Position numbers and translations under genes: made by a program
Part shown: in pieces, positions 16,208 through 25,349 of the stretch
How positions within the stretch are numbered: the stretch's first letter is position 1
How the letters are laid out: every line of letters begins with the position of its first letter
Source: Opitutaceae bacterium
GTDB lineage: Bacteria > Verrucomicrobiota > Verrucomicrobiia > Opitutales > Opitutaceae
Direction: 5' to 3'
DNA length: 64,000 bases
Assembly (NCBI GenBank): GCA_028280945.1
Contig: JANQKV010000042.1
Span: 62,001-126,000 of the forward strand
The notes under the pieces: model-generated
What the model was told of the DNA's origin: nothing
Database searches by the model: none
The model's input: the letters and a program-made list of their open reading frames with translations, nothing else

Positions 16208-16226
16208 TGTCACCATAATGGTGACA
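16208..16226. promoter_or_regulatory. 19-base perfect palindrome, putative operator
   Basis: TGTCACCAT-A-ATGGTGACA: two 9-base arms around one base. It lies in the divergent region between sodN (start 16119, minus) and the hypothetical gene at 16322 (plus), about 90-110 bases from each start. Such symmetry is typical for a dimeric repressor or activator. It does not match the Nur consensus (TTGCAA-N5-TTGCAA) or a Fur box. Confidence 0.6.
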
Positions 16227-16321
16227 TTGTTCGTTCCGGATGCGGTTGATGAGGACTGGGTTTTGCGGGATTGTTTCAGGAGGCGGCTTGCGCGGAGGCC
16301 GGTGCTGCCATTGATGGGCGG

Positions 16322-17335
16322 ATGCGAAATTGGATGTTCTTGGTCATATTGTTGGCGGTGATCACCGCAGGAGCGGTCAAGGCGGTCGACCTGAGCGAGC
16401 TCGCTGAAACGGTGGGTCTGACGGAATTGGCTGCGACGTTCGACGAGGCCAAGGTAGACCGCATCATCGGCGAATATGGCGCACGATTGGAGGATCCCGC
16501 GGAGCGTGCCGCCGCCGCTGCGTTGGTGACCATGGGCATGGTCAAGGACTGGGCCTTGGAAGATCCCGACCTGACCGCGCGGATGCTGGTGGGATGGGAC
16601 AACCCTCCGGGCAAAGGCGTCGGCACGACCGAAATGTCGCTGCTTCGCCCGGCGGGCATCATGCGTGTCGCCTCGTTTGGTGGCCACGAAGCCCTGCGGC
16701 AGGACACCAAGCTGATCGCAGCGTTGGATGCCGCCATCGGGGCCGAGGTATTAACCGGTTACGGACTACGACCTCGGGGGGTGAGCTCTGCGACCAAAGC
16801 CGACCGTACCGTCATCTACTCCCACAGCAGCTTGCCGCACGTGAAGCAGTTGATCGGCTTGATGGCGAGTGAAGGGCTTGAGGGGCGCCTCCTGATCGCC
16901 CCGAAAGTGGCGGCTTTTGTCTTTCGGGAAGGCTGGGGGGAGCGGCCGGAATGGATCAATGAACTGGGGGATGGCGTTTACGTTGCCCAGGGCCCGGAGA
17001 TGTTGGTCCATTTTGAAATGGCCACGCCGGGAGATCGCCAACGTTTCGACGAGTTGGTCGACCGCTACGCGAAAAAGGATGAGGCGGAGGAAACGGGCAA
17101 CCTGGTCCGCTCCTGGTGGCAGCCGTTTTACTACTGCGAGTCCGAAGCGGAAGGGTATCAGCAGATCTCGCGCGTCACGCTTTTGGGCGAGGAAGTCGAG
17201 GCGTCACTGCTCATGTTGACCGAGCGGGAACAACGGGTGCGTGATCACTTTGCTGAGCAGGATTGGGAGATGGAAGTCGACTCGATTTGGGTCAGCACCC
17301 CGTTCTTCCGTTTCCTCGAGGGCGACTACAAGTAG
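16322..17335 (+). CDS. Exported or membrane-anchored protein of unknown function
   Basis: The protein has 337 residues. The ATG at 16322 is followed by a signal peptide or anchor (MFLVILLAVITAGAVKA), then an acidic, mixed alpha/beta body with no motif I recognise. It contains VIYSHSSLPHVKQLIGLMASEGLEG and a C-terminal FFRFLEGDYK; three Cys-poor regions and several Trp (WWQPFYYCESEAEG near residue 275). An upstream ATG (16271) would lack a clean signal. It is divergent from sodN and may share the palindromic operator. Function cannot be assigned. Confidence 0.75.
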   Translation: MRNWMFLVILLAVITAGAVKAVDLSELAETVGLTELAATFDEAKVDRIIGEYGARLEDPAERAAAAALVTMGMVKDWALEDPDLTARMLVGWDNPPGKGVGTTEMSLLRPAGIMRVASFGGHEALRQDTKLIAALDAAIGAEVLTGYGLRPRGVSSATKADRTVIYSHSSLPHVKQLIGLMASEGLEGRLLIAPKVAAFVFREGWGERPEWINELGDGVYVAQGPEMLVHFEMATPGDRQRFDELVDRYAKKDEAEETGNLVRSWWQPFYYCESEAEGYQQISRVTLLGEEVEASLLMLTEREQRVRDHFAEQDWEMEVDSIWVSTPFFRFLEGDYK

Positions 17336-17399
17336 ACTCGCCCTTCACCATGGCCTTCAGAGTTGGCCCGATTGTTTAGTTGGCCAGGTTGAATGAAAT

Positions 17400-18491
17400 T
17401 CACGCCGCGAGGCAGCGGACGGCCATTTCACGCAGGACATCCTCCTGTTCGTTGGGGCGCTTGATGATTTCGGCGAAGGCCTTGATGAGCTCCTGTTGGT
17501 TGTCGATCAGTCGGCGGGTGGTCGGCAGGCGGCCGCTGTTGGCCAGTTTGCCCACATACCAGGCGTTTTGGGTGAAGATGTTGTAAGGACTTTTGTCCGT
17601 CGCACCGGTGAACTTGTCGGCGTACTTCGTGCCGGCGGCCTTGAGCCCGTCGAGTCCACGTCCGCCAAGGCGGGCATCGCCGGCATCAACGAGCGCCCGG
17701 GCCTGGAGCAGGATGCGGTTGCGATTCTGCAATGCACTGATGATTGGCCGCGCATCGCCACCGGAGAAGAAATGGCGGTGCAGGGCAGCCAGGGTCCACT
17801 TGATATCACCAGAGAAAAACGCCTCGGCGGCTTCAAAGAAATCGCCCTCCGCCACGTTGGGAGTGAGCTCCGCGACCGCGGCTTCGGTGATGGGTTTGCC
17901 AGCCTCAACGAAAGACGAAAGCTTGCGCACCTCCTCAATGAGCAGCCGGGTGTTGGCGCCGATTTTGGTCAGCATCAATTCGATCGCGCCGGGTTCGATC
18001 GTTGCGTCGAGTTTCTTTGCTTCGGCCATCAAGACCCCGGCCAAGGCAGAGGAGTCACCCTCTCCGCCGACCAGGGTGAAATCGCCGTTTTTCTCACACC
18101 ATTTGGGAAAGGCCCGGCGCCGATCGATGGGTGACACGGTGATGAGCACGGCCACGTTGGCGGGATCGTTGGCCTCAAGCAGTCGTTGCACCTCCTCCAC
18201 TTGCTTGAGCGTGCTTTCGGCCCGCCCGGTCACGGAGTCGGCGAGAAAGTTGACGTCCTTGAGCCACACGAGGCGGCGTCCGCCAAACATGGAGATGGTC
18301 TGCAGGGCTTCGCGGAAGCGGTTCACGGCGGTTTCCACCTCGGCCACGTTGGCGGCATATCCGCTGATGGTCTCACGCGAGAACTCATCATCGATCTCCT
18401 GAGCCAGCTCGTCGTAGCGCTCGCGACCCAGCCGACCGACCAGAAAGTCGTCGGGACCACAGATGAAGATGAACGGTTTGCTGTCGGGCAT
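17400..18491 (-). CDS. holA: DNA polymerase III delta subunit
   Basis: The protein has 363 residues. HolA is the clamp-loader subunit that opens the beta sliding clamp. It has the divergent AAA+-like N-terminal domain (FIFICGPDDFLVGRLGRERYDEL...), the segment GGRRLVWLKDVNFL where clamp contact occurs in family members, the lid (LTKIGANTRLLIEEVRKLSSFV near residue 180), and the C-terminal collar helices (ALHRHFFSGGDARPIISALQNRNRILLQ). No Walker A is present, as usual for delta. The start at 18491 fits the family; it is divergent from the membrane protein at 18604. Confidence 0.9.
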   Translation of the reverse strand: MPDSKPFIFICGPDDFLVGRLGRERYDELAQEIDDEFSRETISGYAANVAEVETAVNRFREALQTISMFGGRRLVWLKDVNFLADSVTGRAESTLKQVEEVQRLLEANDPANVAVLITVSPIDRRRAFPKWCEKNGDFTLVGGEGDSSALAGVLMAEAKKLDATIEPGAIELMLTKIGANTRLLIEEVRKLSSFVEAGKPITEAAVAELTPNVAEGDFFEAAEAFFSGDIKWTLAALHRHFFSGGDARPIISALQNRNRILLQARALVDAGDARLGGRGLDGLKAAGTKYADKFTGATDKSPYNIFTQNAWYVGKLANSGRLPTTRRLIDNQQELIKAFAEIIKRPNEQEDVLREMAVRCLAA

Positions 18492-18603
18492 GGAGGAAAC
18501 GAAGCGGAGAGCTTGGCGATCAAGCGGCGGGTCGGGAAGGGTGAATGCGCGGGGGAGGGCGAAAAGGTTGCGTCGCGGCGAAGCCCGGCGGATAGGTGGG
18601 GTC

Positions 18604-19728
18604 ATGACGGGCGATACCGAGTTTCCCGCCCCGGAGCGGGGCACGTTGGTTGCGGCGACGGCCGTGGTCGCCGCGACATGGTTTTATTTCCTGATCTACG
18701 TGCAGCACGGGTTGCTCGATCTTGGGGAGGCTTTGGCCGCGGGTGAAGCGTGGCGGGAGCGCGGGTTACTCACATGGCTGGGCACGGGGGGGTGGGTGGG
18801 CAGTGGGTTGGCCGCGTGGCGCTTCAACGTGTATCGCTGGCGGGGGCAGCTCAGTTGGTCCCTGCGCGCCTGCGCCCTGGCGGCGGCGGCGGCAACCATG
18901 GCAGGGGCTTGGGAGGCATTGGCCGCCTTCGCGGCGCTGAGCGGTTTGTCGATGGGCTGGCTGACCGTGACGTTGGCGACCGGATTGCGGCCGAGTGTGG
19001 GCACCGGCAAGTTGGGTTGGGTCATCGGTTTGGGCACCGGCATCGCTTACGCGGCGGCCAACTTGCCTTTTGTGTTTACGGCCGAACCGGAGCGGCAGGC
19101 CATTTTGGCGGCGGTGGTTGTTGCCGCGGTTTCGGTATTGGCTCCATTTTTGACGCCGCAGGAGCCATCGGTTTCGGAAGAGTCGGTCTATGGCATCCGT
19201 GGGGTGGCGGGGTGGTTACTGCTGCTGACCCCCGTGGTCGTTTTCACTGCCGCCGTGTTTTACCGGCTGCAGGATGATCCGGATTCGCGAACTGCACTGT
19301 GGACCGGGTCGGCCTGGTTTCTGGGGCTGGGGTTGGTGCATCTGGGGGCCGGGGCGCTGGCGGGGCGCCTGCTCGATTCCGGTTGGCGTTGGCGGGCATG
19401 GCTGTTGGGTGGCGCCCTGACTGCGCTGGGAGTGGCGGCGGTGGGCGAAGGCATCATTGTTGTGTCCGTATGGGTTTTTCTGGCCGGGGTTTCGATCTTC
19501 TCCGCCACCCTGCTTTATATCCTCGCCCGGGGAGGAAGGGCCTGGACCGCCGCGCTCGTTTTTGTGGTCGCGGGCTGGTTAGGAACCGCTGCCGGAATCA
19601 GTTACGCGCAGGCGGCCACCAGCATACCGGCGGGCTTGTGGCCGGTGTTGTTGGGCGGAGCTGGATTGGGGTCGCTGCTGGTCGGTTGGGCCTATCGCCA
19701 GCCACTCAGGACTAACCCGGTGGGGTGA
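18604..19728 (+). CDS. Twelve-helix membrane protein, MFS-like
   Basis: The protein has 374 residues with about twelve hydrophobic helices arranged as two halves of six (the break lies near SVSEESVYGIRG, about residue 195). This is the layout of major-facilitator proteins, though no diagnostic MFS motif A is visible. A Shine-Dalgarno-like AGGTGGGG lies just before the ATG at 18604, which decides against upstream starts. The last 17 bases overlap the convergent OsmC gene. It is likely an inner-membrane transporter; substrate unknown. Confidence 0.75.
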   Translation: MTGDTEFPAPERGTLVAATAVVAATWFYFLIYVQHGLLDLGEALAAGEAWRERGLLTWLGTGGWVGSGLAAWRFNVYRWRGQLSWSLRACALAAAAATMAGAWEALAAFAALSGLSMGWLTVTLATGLRPSVGTGKLGWVIGLGTGIAYAAANLPFVFTAEPERQAILAAVVVAAVSVLAPFLTPQEPSVSEESVYGIRGVAGWLLLLTPVVVFTAAVFYRLQDDPDSRTALWTGSAWFLGLGLVHLGAGALAGRLLDSGWRWRAWLLGGALTALGVAAVGEGIIVVSVWVFLAGVSIFSATLLYILARGGRAWTAALVFVVAGWLGTAAGISYAQAATSIPAGLWPVLLGGAGLGSLLVGWAYRQPLRTNPVG

Positions 19729-20191
19729 GCTGCGGCTCGCAGGTGACTTCGCTGCGAATCGAGTTCGCGATGAAGCAGGCCTCGTGCGCAGCGTGATGCA
19801 TTGTCTCAAGGGCTTCCGGCGTGGGTTGCTTTTCACCAACGAAGCGGGCGTAAGGGCGTAACTCGATTTTCGAGATGGCCAGTTTGCCTTCCGCATTTTT
19901 TTTCAGGAAACCCTCGGCGTTGTCCTGATACTGATCGATGATATATCCCTTCACCCGGGCAATGTGCAGAAACCACAGGAGGTGACAGCTGGATACACTG
20001 GCAACGAAGGCCTCCTCAGGATCAACCGCTGCCGCATCCGACCATGGTGTGGGTACGACTGCAGGCGAGGGTGAACCCGGCACCACCGCCCCGCCGTCAA
20101 AAGTCCACGAGTGAGCTCGCGAGTAACGGTTGGTGGCGAAGTCATCGCCGTCGGGAAGTGACCAGGAAAGAGAAGCCGTGTGGGAGGACAT
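19712..20191 (-). CDS. OsmC/Ohr-family peroxiredoxin
   Basis: The protein has 159 residues. Members reduce organic hydroperoxides with a Cys pair. Both Cys are present: VASVSSCHLLWFL (about residue 69) and HEACFIANSIRSEVTC (about 138). DPEEAFVASVSSCHLLWFLHIA matches the OsmC helix. The start MSSHTASLSW fits the usual N-terminal strand. The C-terminus overlaps the convergent membrane-protein gene by 17 bases. It is a cytoplasmic stress protein; substrate preference is not predictable. Confidence 0.9.
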   Translation of the reverse strand: MSSHTASLSWSLPDGDDFATNRYSRAHSWTFDGGAVVPGSPSPAVVPTPWSDAAAVDPEEAFVASVSSCHLLWFLHIARVKGYIIDQYQDNAEGFLKKNAEGKLAISKIELRPYARFVGEKQPTPEALETMHHAAHEACFIANSIRSEVTCEPQLTPPG

Positions 20192-20248
20192 ATTGAGGAA
20201 AGTGCCAAGTGGCAGGGGCCAAGTATCAAGAATGATACCACGAGGGGG

Positions 20249-20944
20249 TCAGAAAAGGTCGAATTGAGCGCCGGGGGCCTCGCCGCGTTTTGTGAGGCAG
20301 CGCGGGTCGTCGTTCTTCGAGCAATTCACGTAGGTATCGAGGGCGGTTTCGGTCAGTCCACTGGATGGAAACGGTTTGATGAGATCAACGGCCGCCTGGT
20401 TGTTATTGTCCAGCCACGTGGGGGCGGTTTCCTCGCTGAGCAACACCGGCATGCGGTCGTGGATACGGGCCAGCATTTTGTTGGGGGTCGTCGTCACCAC
20501 CGTGACACTTTCGATGATGCTGTCATCAATGGGGTCCTGCCAGCGGTCCCACAGTCCGGCGAAGGCGATCGGTTCGCCATCGCGGCGTTGAAACAGCCAA
20601 GGCAGGCGCTCGCGGCCTTGTTTTTCCCATTCGTAAAATCCCGTGGCCGGGACGATGCAGCGCTGAGCGCGCTGCCAGGCAGTGCCAAAAGAAGGCTTTT
20701 CGGTGAGCGTTTCGCCGCGGGCATTGATCAGCGGAGCAGAGGGCGTTGCTCCCGGCTTTGACCAATGAGGGATCAGGCCCCAGCGCATTTGCGACACCCC
20801 GTTTTTTCGCAGCGTAACAACAGGCGTAGCCGGAGCGATGTTGTAACGGTCGCGCCCGTCCGCGAGCGCCTCATCGAGGGGGATTCCCAGCCGTTTGCGG
20901 AGATTGATGAAATCGACAAGGTTCAGGGTGAAACGCGAACACAT
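20249..20944 (-). CDS. SRAP-domain protein (YedK/HMCES type)
   Basis: The protein has 231 residues. SRAP proteins bind abasic sites in single-stranded DNA and form a thiazolidine crosslink through the N-terminal Cys after Met removal. The catalytic set is complete: Cys2, N35 (NIAPATP), E105 (ATGFYEWEK) and H162 (IHDRMPVLL). The start at 20944 is fixed because Cys must be residue 2; the frame is open further upstream. It is the second gene of a likely operon with the radical SAM gene (40-base gap). The C-terminus ends QFDLF, which resembles a beta-clamp-binding pentapeptide. Confidence 0.93.
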   Translation of the reverse strand: MCSRFTLNLVDFINLRKRLGIPLDEALADGRDRYNIAPATPVVTLRKNGVSQMRWGLIPHWSKPGATPSAPLINARGETLTEKPSFGTAWQRAQRCIVPATGFYEWEKQGRERLPWLFQRRDGEPIAFAGLWDRWQDPIDDSIIESVTVVTTTPNKMLARIHDRMPVLLSEETAPTWLDNNNQAAVDLIKPFPSSGLTETALDTYVNCSKNDDPRCLTKRGEAPGAQFDLF

Positions 20945-20984
20945 GGTGGAAGCGAGAAGTGAGCTGGAGGAAGGATGAAGCGGT

Positions 20985-22115
20985 TCAAAGCAGGTCCAAT
21001 TGCGTGCCGCCAGGCCGGCGGAAGGCGGTGGTGTTGAGGTTGGGGAGGTCGGGTTGCAAGCCCGTCCGGCGGCGGGCGGCGAGGAAAAGGTTCCGGATAT
21101 TGTCAGCGTGGGGACCTTCGCCACGCATGCGTTTGCGCCACTCGGTCACGTTGAGTTGGCCGCCCCGGATTTCACGCACGCGGGAGAGCACGCGCGCAGC
21201 TTTGCCGGGCACGTGCGTGGTCAGCCAGTCCGTGAATAGGGTCTTCAATTGGTGGGGGAGGCGGAGCACGATCATGGTGGCTGACCGGGCGCCGGCCTCA
21301 GCCGCGGCTTCAAGAATGGCCGGCATTTCGTGGTCGGTCAGTCCGGGGATGATGGGAGCGATCATGATGCCGACCGGAACCCCGGCGGCGGACAACTGCC
21401 GGATTGCTTCCAGGCGGGCCGCGGGCCGGGAGGCGCGGGGTTCGAGTTGGCCGGAGAGCTTGGTGTCGAGCGTTGTCATGGTTAGAAGCACGCCGACCCC
21501 GTTCCAGGTCGCGAACTCAGCCAGCAGGTCAATGTCGCGTGTGATGAGTCGGTTCTTGGTGATGAGGCTCACGGGATTGCGCAGTTCGAGAGCCACCTCC
21601 AGGCAGGCCCGGGTGATGCGAAAGTGGCGTTCGGCGGGTTGGTAGCAATCAGTCGCGCCGCTGAAGGCAATGGGCTCGGGCTGCCAGGTGGGTTTGCTGA
21701 GTTCCGCGCGGAGCAGTTCGGGGGCGCGGCGCTTGACCATGATTTTGGTTTCGAAATCCAGCCCGCTGCTGAACCCGAGATATTCGTGGTAGGGACGAGC
21801 GAAGCAGTAGGAGCAACCGTGTTCGCATCCGCGGTAGGGGTTGACGCCGAACGTGTAGGGCACGTCGGGACTGTCGTTGCGCGACAGAATCGACTGGGAA
21901 TCGTCATCAAAGAACTGCGTGCGCGGGTTGGGCCGGACCACATCCTCCGGGTCCAGGTCAGCCATGGCAGCGTCGTCCAGCTCAAGGTGAAGGCGCTCGA
22001 AACGGTTGGGCGGGTTGATCGGCGTGCCCCGGCCCCGACCGGCAAAGCGGGGCAGGGAAGAGGAAGACTCAGGTGAATCCGAGGGCACGCGGTGAGCGTG
22101 AATCGAGAAACTCAT
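20985..22115 (-). CDS. Radical SAM protein, PA0069/SplB-like family
   Basis: The protein has 376 residues. C97, C101 and C104 (GCEHGCSYCFARP) form the CxxxCxxC site for the 4Fe-4S cluster that cleaves S-adenosylmethionine. FARPYHEYLGFSSGLDFETKI matches the PA0069 family, related to spore photoproduct lyase. IMIAPIIPGLTD is a TIM-barrel strand. The reaction is unknown; the SplB kinship and the downstream SRAP gene hint at a DNA repair role (inference). A start at M51 is possible, but the cluster region is unaffected. The C-terminus ends QLDLL, similar to clamp-binding motifs. Confidence 0.88.
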   Translation of the reverse strand: MSFSIHAHRVPSDSPESSSSLPRFAGRGRGTPINPPNRFERLHLELDDAAMADLDPEDVVRPNPRTQFFDDDSQSILSRNDSPDVPYTFGVNPYRGCEHGCSYCFARPYHEYLGFSSGLDFETKIMVKRRAPELLRAELSKPTWQPEPIAFSGATDCYQPAERHFRITRACLEVALELRNPVSLITKNRLITRDIDLLAEFATWNGVGVLLTMTTLDTKLSGQLEPRASRPAARLEAIRQLSAAGVPVGIMIAPIIPGLTDHEMPAILEAAAEAGARSATMIVLRLPHQLKTLFTDWLTTHVPGKAARVLSRVREIRGGQLNVTEWRKRMRGEGPHADNIRNLFLAARRRTGLQPDLPNLNTTAFRRPGGTQLDLL

Positions 22116-22224
22116 TGTGGCGAGACGCGGTCAGGAAAAACCGTGTTATTGCCGTTGTGATGATCTCATGAACGGGATTGCGGTGGCACTTGGCGGTTTG
22201 CAGCGTGTCGGATTCCGCCCGCGT

Positions 22225-23313
22225 ATGTTTCGATTTCTGCTCATAACCCTCCCACTTTCACTTGTCCTCGCCGTCACCGGGTCGGCCCAGACTGCGACGA
22301 CGCGGGCGGATGAGCGACTGGAGGACTTGTTGCAGACGCAGCGCGAGTTGCTGATGCTCGCGTCGGCGGTGCAGGCGCAGGAGGACGTGGAGAAACTGCG
22401 CCCTCGTCTGCAGACCTTGGTTTTCGACTGGGAGGACTATTTGCGCGATTTCGCCGACAAACCCGAGGGTTACATCGCTTACTCCATGCTGCTCGGGAAT
22501 CCGTTGATCGAAGAGCGCGAGCGAGCCAAGGCCTTGCTCCTGAAAGCGAATTCATTGGATTCGAACCAGGCCATCGTGAAGAACCAGTTGGGCAAATACC
22601 TGGCGGAGGACGGCCTGCCGTTGCAGGCGTTGCCGTATTTCTTGGCGGCATCGGAGTTGGAGCCGGATGAGCCACTCTATCATTACCAGATTGGTCAGCT
22701 GCTGGGAGGTGCCCGGTCCGATTTTTTGACCAGCGGAGAGTGGACGGTGGAGTCGATTGACCGGGCCATGCAACACGCCTTCGCCGAAGCGGTTCGGTTG
22801 GATCCGGAGAACCTCCCCTACGCCTATCGCTACGCGGAGTCCTATTACGATCTGGAGGAGCCACCGTGGGACGACGCCCTGGCCGCCTGGCGCACACTGG
22901 AAGAGCGGGTCGAGACCTCGGTGGAGCAGCAGATGATGCGGCTGCACCAGGCCAACGTGCTGCTGTTCAAAGGTGAGCTCGACGAAGCTGAGGTGATGTT
23001 GCAGGGGTCGTTTGAGGGAGTGCTGGCATCGCAACAGGATCAGCTCCTGGGACGTTTGGAGCGGCTGCGCAATCCGCCACCGCCGCCGGATCCGACTGAA
23101 CTCGAGCCCGAGCCCGAGCCCGCTGCCACCGCTGTCGCAGCGGTGGAGTCAGCTCCCGCGCTGCCCTACGATCCCAACTTCCGGGTGCCCGAGTTTCGTC
23201 CGGTCACCATCGTCGAACCCCTGGCCGTGGACAGCGAGGCGGTGGTGGAAATGAACGAAGCAACGGTCGAGGAGGTTTCGGATGCCGGCGTCGGCCAGGC
23301 AGCTGCCGAATGA
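22225..23313 (+). CDS. Exported TPR protein
   Basis: The protein has 362 residues with a signal peptide (MFRFLLITLPLSLVLAVTGSAQ). The body holds TPR-like repeats (AKALLLKANSLDSNQAIVKN; ALPYFLAASELEPDEPLYHY; AFAEAVRLDPENLPYAYRYA). A Pro/Glu linker (PPPPPDPTELEPEPEPA) follows near residue 285 and leads to a disordered acidic tail. The start at 22225 was chosen because it gives the signal peptide. The frame is open upstream into the radical SAM promoter. It may form an operon with the rhomboid-like gene 41 bases downstream. Likely a periplasmic or envelope scaffold. Confidence 0.8.
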   Translation: MFRFLLITLPLSLVLAVTGSAQTATTRADERLEDLLQTQRELLMLASAVQAQEDVEKLRPRLQTLVFDWEDYLRDFADKPEGYIAYSMLLGNPLIEERERAKALLLKANSLDSNQAIVKNQLGKYLAEDGLPLQALPYFLAASELEPDEPLYHYQIGQLLGGARSDFLTSGEWTVESIDRAMQHAFAEAVRLDPENLPYAYRYAESYYDLEEPPWDDALAAWRTLEERVETSVEQQMMRLHQANVLLFKGELDEAEVMLQGSFEGVLASQQDQLLGRLERLRNPPPPPDPTELEPEPEPAATAVAAVESAPALPYDPNFRVPEFRPVTIVEPLAVDSEAVVEMNEATVEEVSDAGVGQAAAE

Positions 23314-23354
23314 TGTTTCCCCACGGTCGATTGATCGCCTAGCTTCACATTTTC

Positions 23355-24137
23355 ATGTCGTCCTTCATCAACAAGCTCGAGCGCCGACTGGAGCCGTTCG
23401 CGATCCAGAACCTGACGCTTTACATCGTTATCGCGCAGACCTTTGTGCTGCTGACCGGCCTGTTGCAGGCGATCGATGTGAACAAAGTTGTCCTTGTGCC
23501 GGTGCTCGTTTTGCAGGGGGAGGTGTGGCGGCTCTTCACCTTTATCGCGATGCCGCCCGGATTTGGCATCCTGGTCGCGTTCGCGTTGTATCTGTTCTAC
23601 ATCTACGGCAATGCGCTGGAGCAATACCTGGGGGTGGTGCGTTACAACCTTTTCCTGCTGACCGGTTTTGTGCTCACGGTTTCGCTCGCCTTTTTGTCGC
23701 CGTTGTCCCCGGCCACCAACCTCTTTCTCGGAGGGTCCGTGTTTCTGGCCTTCGCCTTTCTCAATCCCAATTTTGTCCTCCACCTGTTCTTCATCCTGCC
23801 GGTCAAGATCAAGTGGCTGGCCCTCTTCACCTGGGGTCTGTATGCAATGCAGTTTGTCGCGGGCGGAGCCTCCGCCCGCCTTGGGGTGCTCGCGGCGACG
23901 GGAAATTTCTTTCTCTTTTTTGGCGCCGAAGTCGTGCAGCGGATCAAGACCGGTCGCCGGCAGGTCGAACAGCAGGCCAAGCGCGAACGCATGCGTCAGG
24001 AGATGGCCGGGCCCATGCACACGTGCTCGGTCTGTGGCCGCAACAGCGACGATTATCCCGATCTGGTTTTTTATTACCGTACCGAAGGCGACAAGGAAGT
24101 GTGCTACTGTGAGGAGCACCTGCCGCCGCGGAAGTGA
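23355..24137 (+). CDS. Rhomboid-like membrane protein with C-terminal Cys/His ribbon
   Basis: The protein has 260 residues. About six hydrophobic helices span residues 20-195 (QNLTLYIVIAQTFVLLTGLL; LVAFALYLFYIYGNALEQYLG), with the GEVWRLFTFIAMPPG segment typical of rhomboid/derlin folds. The catalytic GxSG of active rhomboids is not clear (FLGGSVFLAF) and no HxxG is seen in the last helix, so it is probably proteolytically inactive. The tail (about 220-260) has CSVCGRNSDDYPD...VCYCEEH, a possible zinc ribbon. It follows the TPR gene closely. Role unknown. Confidence 0.75.
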   Translation: MSSFINKLERRLEPFAIQNLTLYIVIAQTFVLLTGLLQAIDVNKVVLVPVLVLQGEVWRLFTFIAMPPGFGILVAFALYLFYIYGNALEQYLGVVRYNLFLLTGFVLTVSLAFLSPLSPATNLFLGGSVFLAFAFLNPNFVLHLFFILPVKIKWLALFTWGLYAMQFVAGGASARLGVLAATGNFFLFFGAEVVQRIKTGRRQVEQQAKRERMRQEMAGPMHTCSVCGRNSDDYPDLVFYYRTEGDKEVCYCEEHLPPRK

Positions 24138-24341
24138 ATCTGATATTCCTTACAGAAGGAAACAAAGGTAAAGAAGAAGCCGAGAGGCAGGGTTTTCTTC
24201 TACAGGAGGAAGCGGAGGAGCGCGGAGATTTCGTTTTTCGAGATGGTTCGGCACTGTCCTTTCTTGGTTTCACTTTGTTTCATTCCGTAAAAAATGCGAT
24301 GGGATGACTCTGTTCGTCTCCGTTCTCTCCCGTAAATACCC

Positions 24342-25253
24342 ATGCTTGCTCGTTCCCATCGACCCTTAGAATTGCGAACCCCTGGCGATTGGCTGCGGTG
24401 GGCGATGGAAGAATACGAGCGCCATGATTTGGCCCTCGGGCAGATTTCAGACAATGCGCATGACGAAGCGCTCTACCTGATCCTGCGCCTGCTCGAGCTG
24501 CCGCTCGACAGCGAACCCGATGTGCTCGAGGTCGTGCTCGATGACCAACAGCATGCGACCTTGCGCGATGGCTTCACCCGACGCATCGCCGAGCGGGTAC
24601 CGGCGAGTTACCTCACCAAGGAAGCCTGGCTGGGTCCGTATCGATTTTATTGTGACGAGCGGGTTCTCACGCCGCGCAGCTATTTTTTGGAGCTCATTCC
24701 CGAGCTGCACCGGTATCTGCCGAAAGGCGTGGTCGTGCGCGATGCGGTGGACGTGTGCACGGGTTCCGGTTGCCTGGCCATCCTGCTCGCGCACCAGTTT
24801 ACCCGGGCGAAAGTCGACGCCGCGGAATTGTCGGCCGATGCGTTGGCGGTCGCGAAGATCAATGTCACCGAACACAACCTGGCCGACCGGATATCACTGT
24901 GGGAGAGCGATGTTTTCGACACGGTCCCGGAGCGTCGTTACGATATCATCCTCAGCAATCCGCCTTACGAGCCGAGTGCGGTGTGTGATGCCTTGCCAGC
25001 TGAATTCAAGCAGGAGCCGCGCATGGCATTGGACGGGGGAACGGATGGGTTGGTGATTGTGCGTAAACTGCTCCGGCAATCGGCCGCACGGTTACAGCCC
25101 CATGGATTTCTGGTAATGGAGGTGGGCGCGTTGAAGCCGGTGGTTCAAAGCACGTGGCCCAAGCTGCCGATGCGCTGGCTGAAAACACAGGATGGGCTCA
25201 ACTGCGTGTGCCTGATCCGCGCCCCAGACCTTGCGGCCCATTTCAAGAGCTAG
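24342..25253 (+). CDS. prmB: Ribosomal protein L3 N5-glutamine methyltransferase
   Basis: The protein has 303 residues. It methylates a Gln side chain, in this family that of ribosomal protein L3, using S-adenosylmethionine. The signature NPPYEP is present near residue 205, with the SAM-binding motif VDVCTGSGCLAILLA (about 138). The N-terminal helices (WLRWAMEEYERHDLALGQ) and VPASYLTKEAWLGPYRFYCDERVLTPR match PrmB rather than PrmC. The start was chosen as the first Met with family-like sequence. It is preceded by a 204-base intergenic stretch that is purine-rich and otherwise featureless. Confidence 0.9.
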   Translation: MLARSHRPLELRTPGDWLRWAMEEYERHDLALGQISDNAHDEALYLILRLLELPLDSEPDVLEVVLDDQQHATLRDGFTRRIAERVPASYLTKEAWLGPYRFYCDERVLTPRSYFLELIPELHRYLPKGVVVRDAVDVCTGSGCLAILLAHQFTRAKVDAAELSADALAVAKINVTEHNLADRISLWESDVFDTVPERRYDIILSNPPYEPSAVCDALPAEFKQEPRMALDGGTDGLVIVRKLLRQSAARLQPHGFLVMEVGALKPVVQSTWPKLPMRWLKTQDGLNCVCLIRAPDLAAHFKS

Positions 25254-25349
25254 TCTGCGACAGCAACAGGGATCGCCGCTGTTCTGGCGGGACGACCGTT
25301 CGGCCAATCGTGATTTGAAACTTTTCGCGGGCTCGCGTGTGCTGAACCC

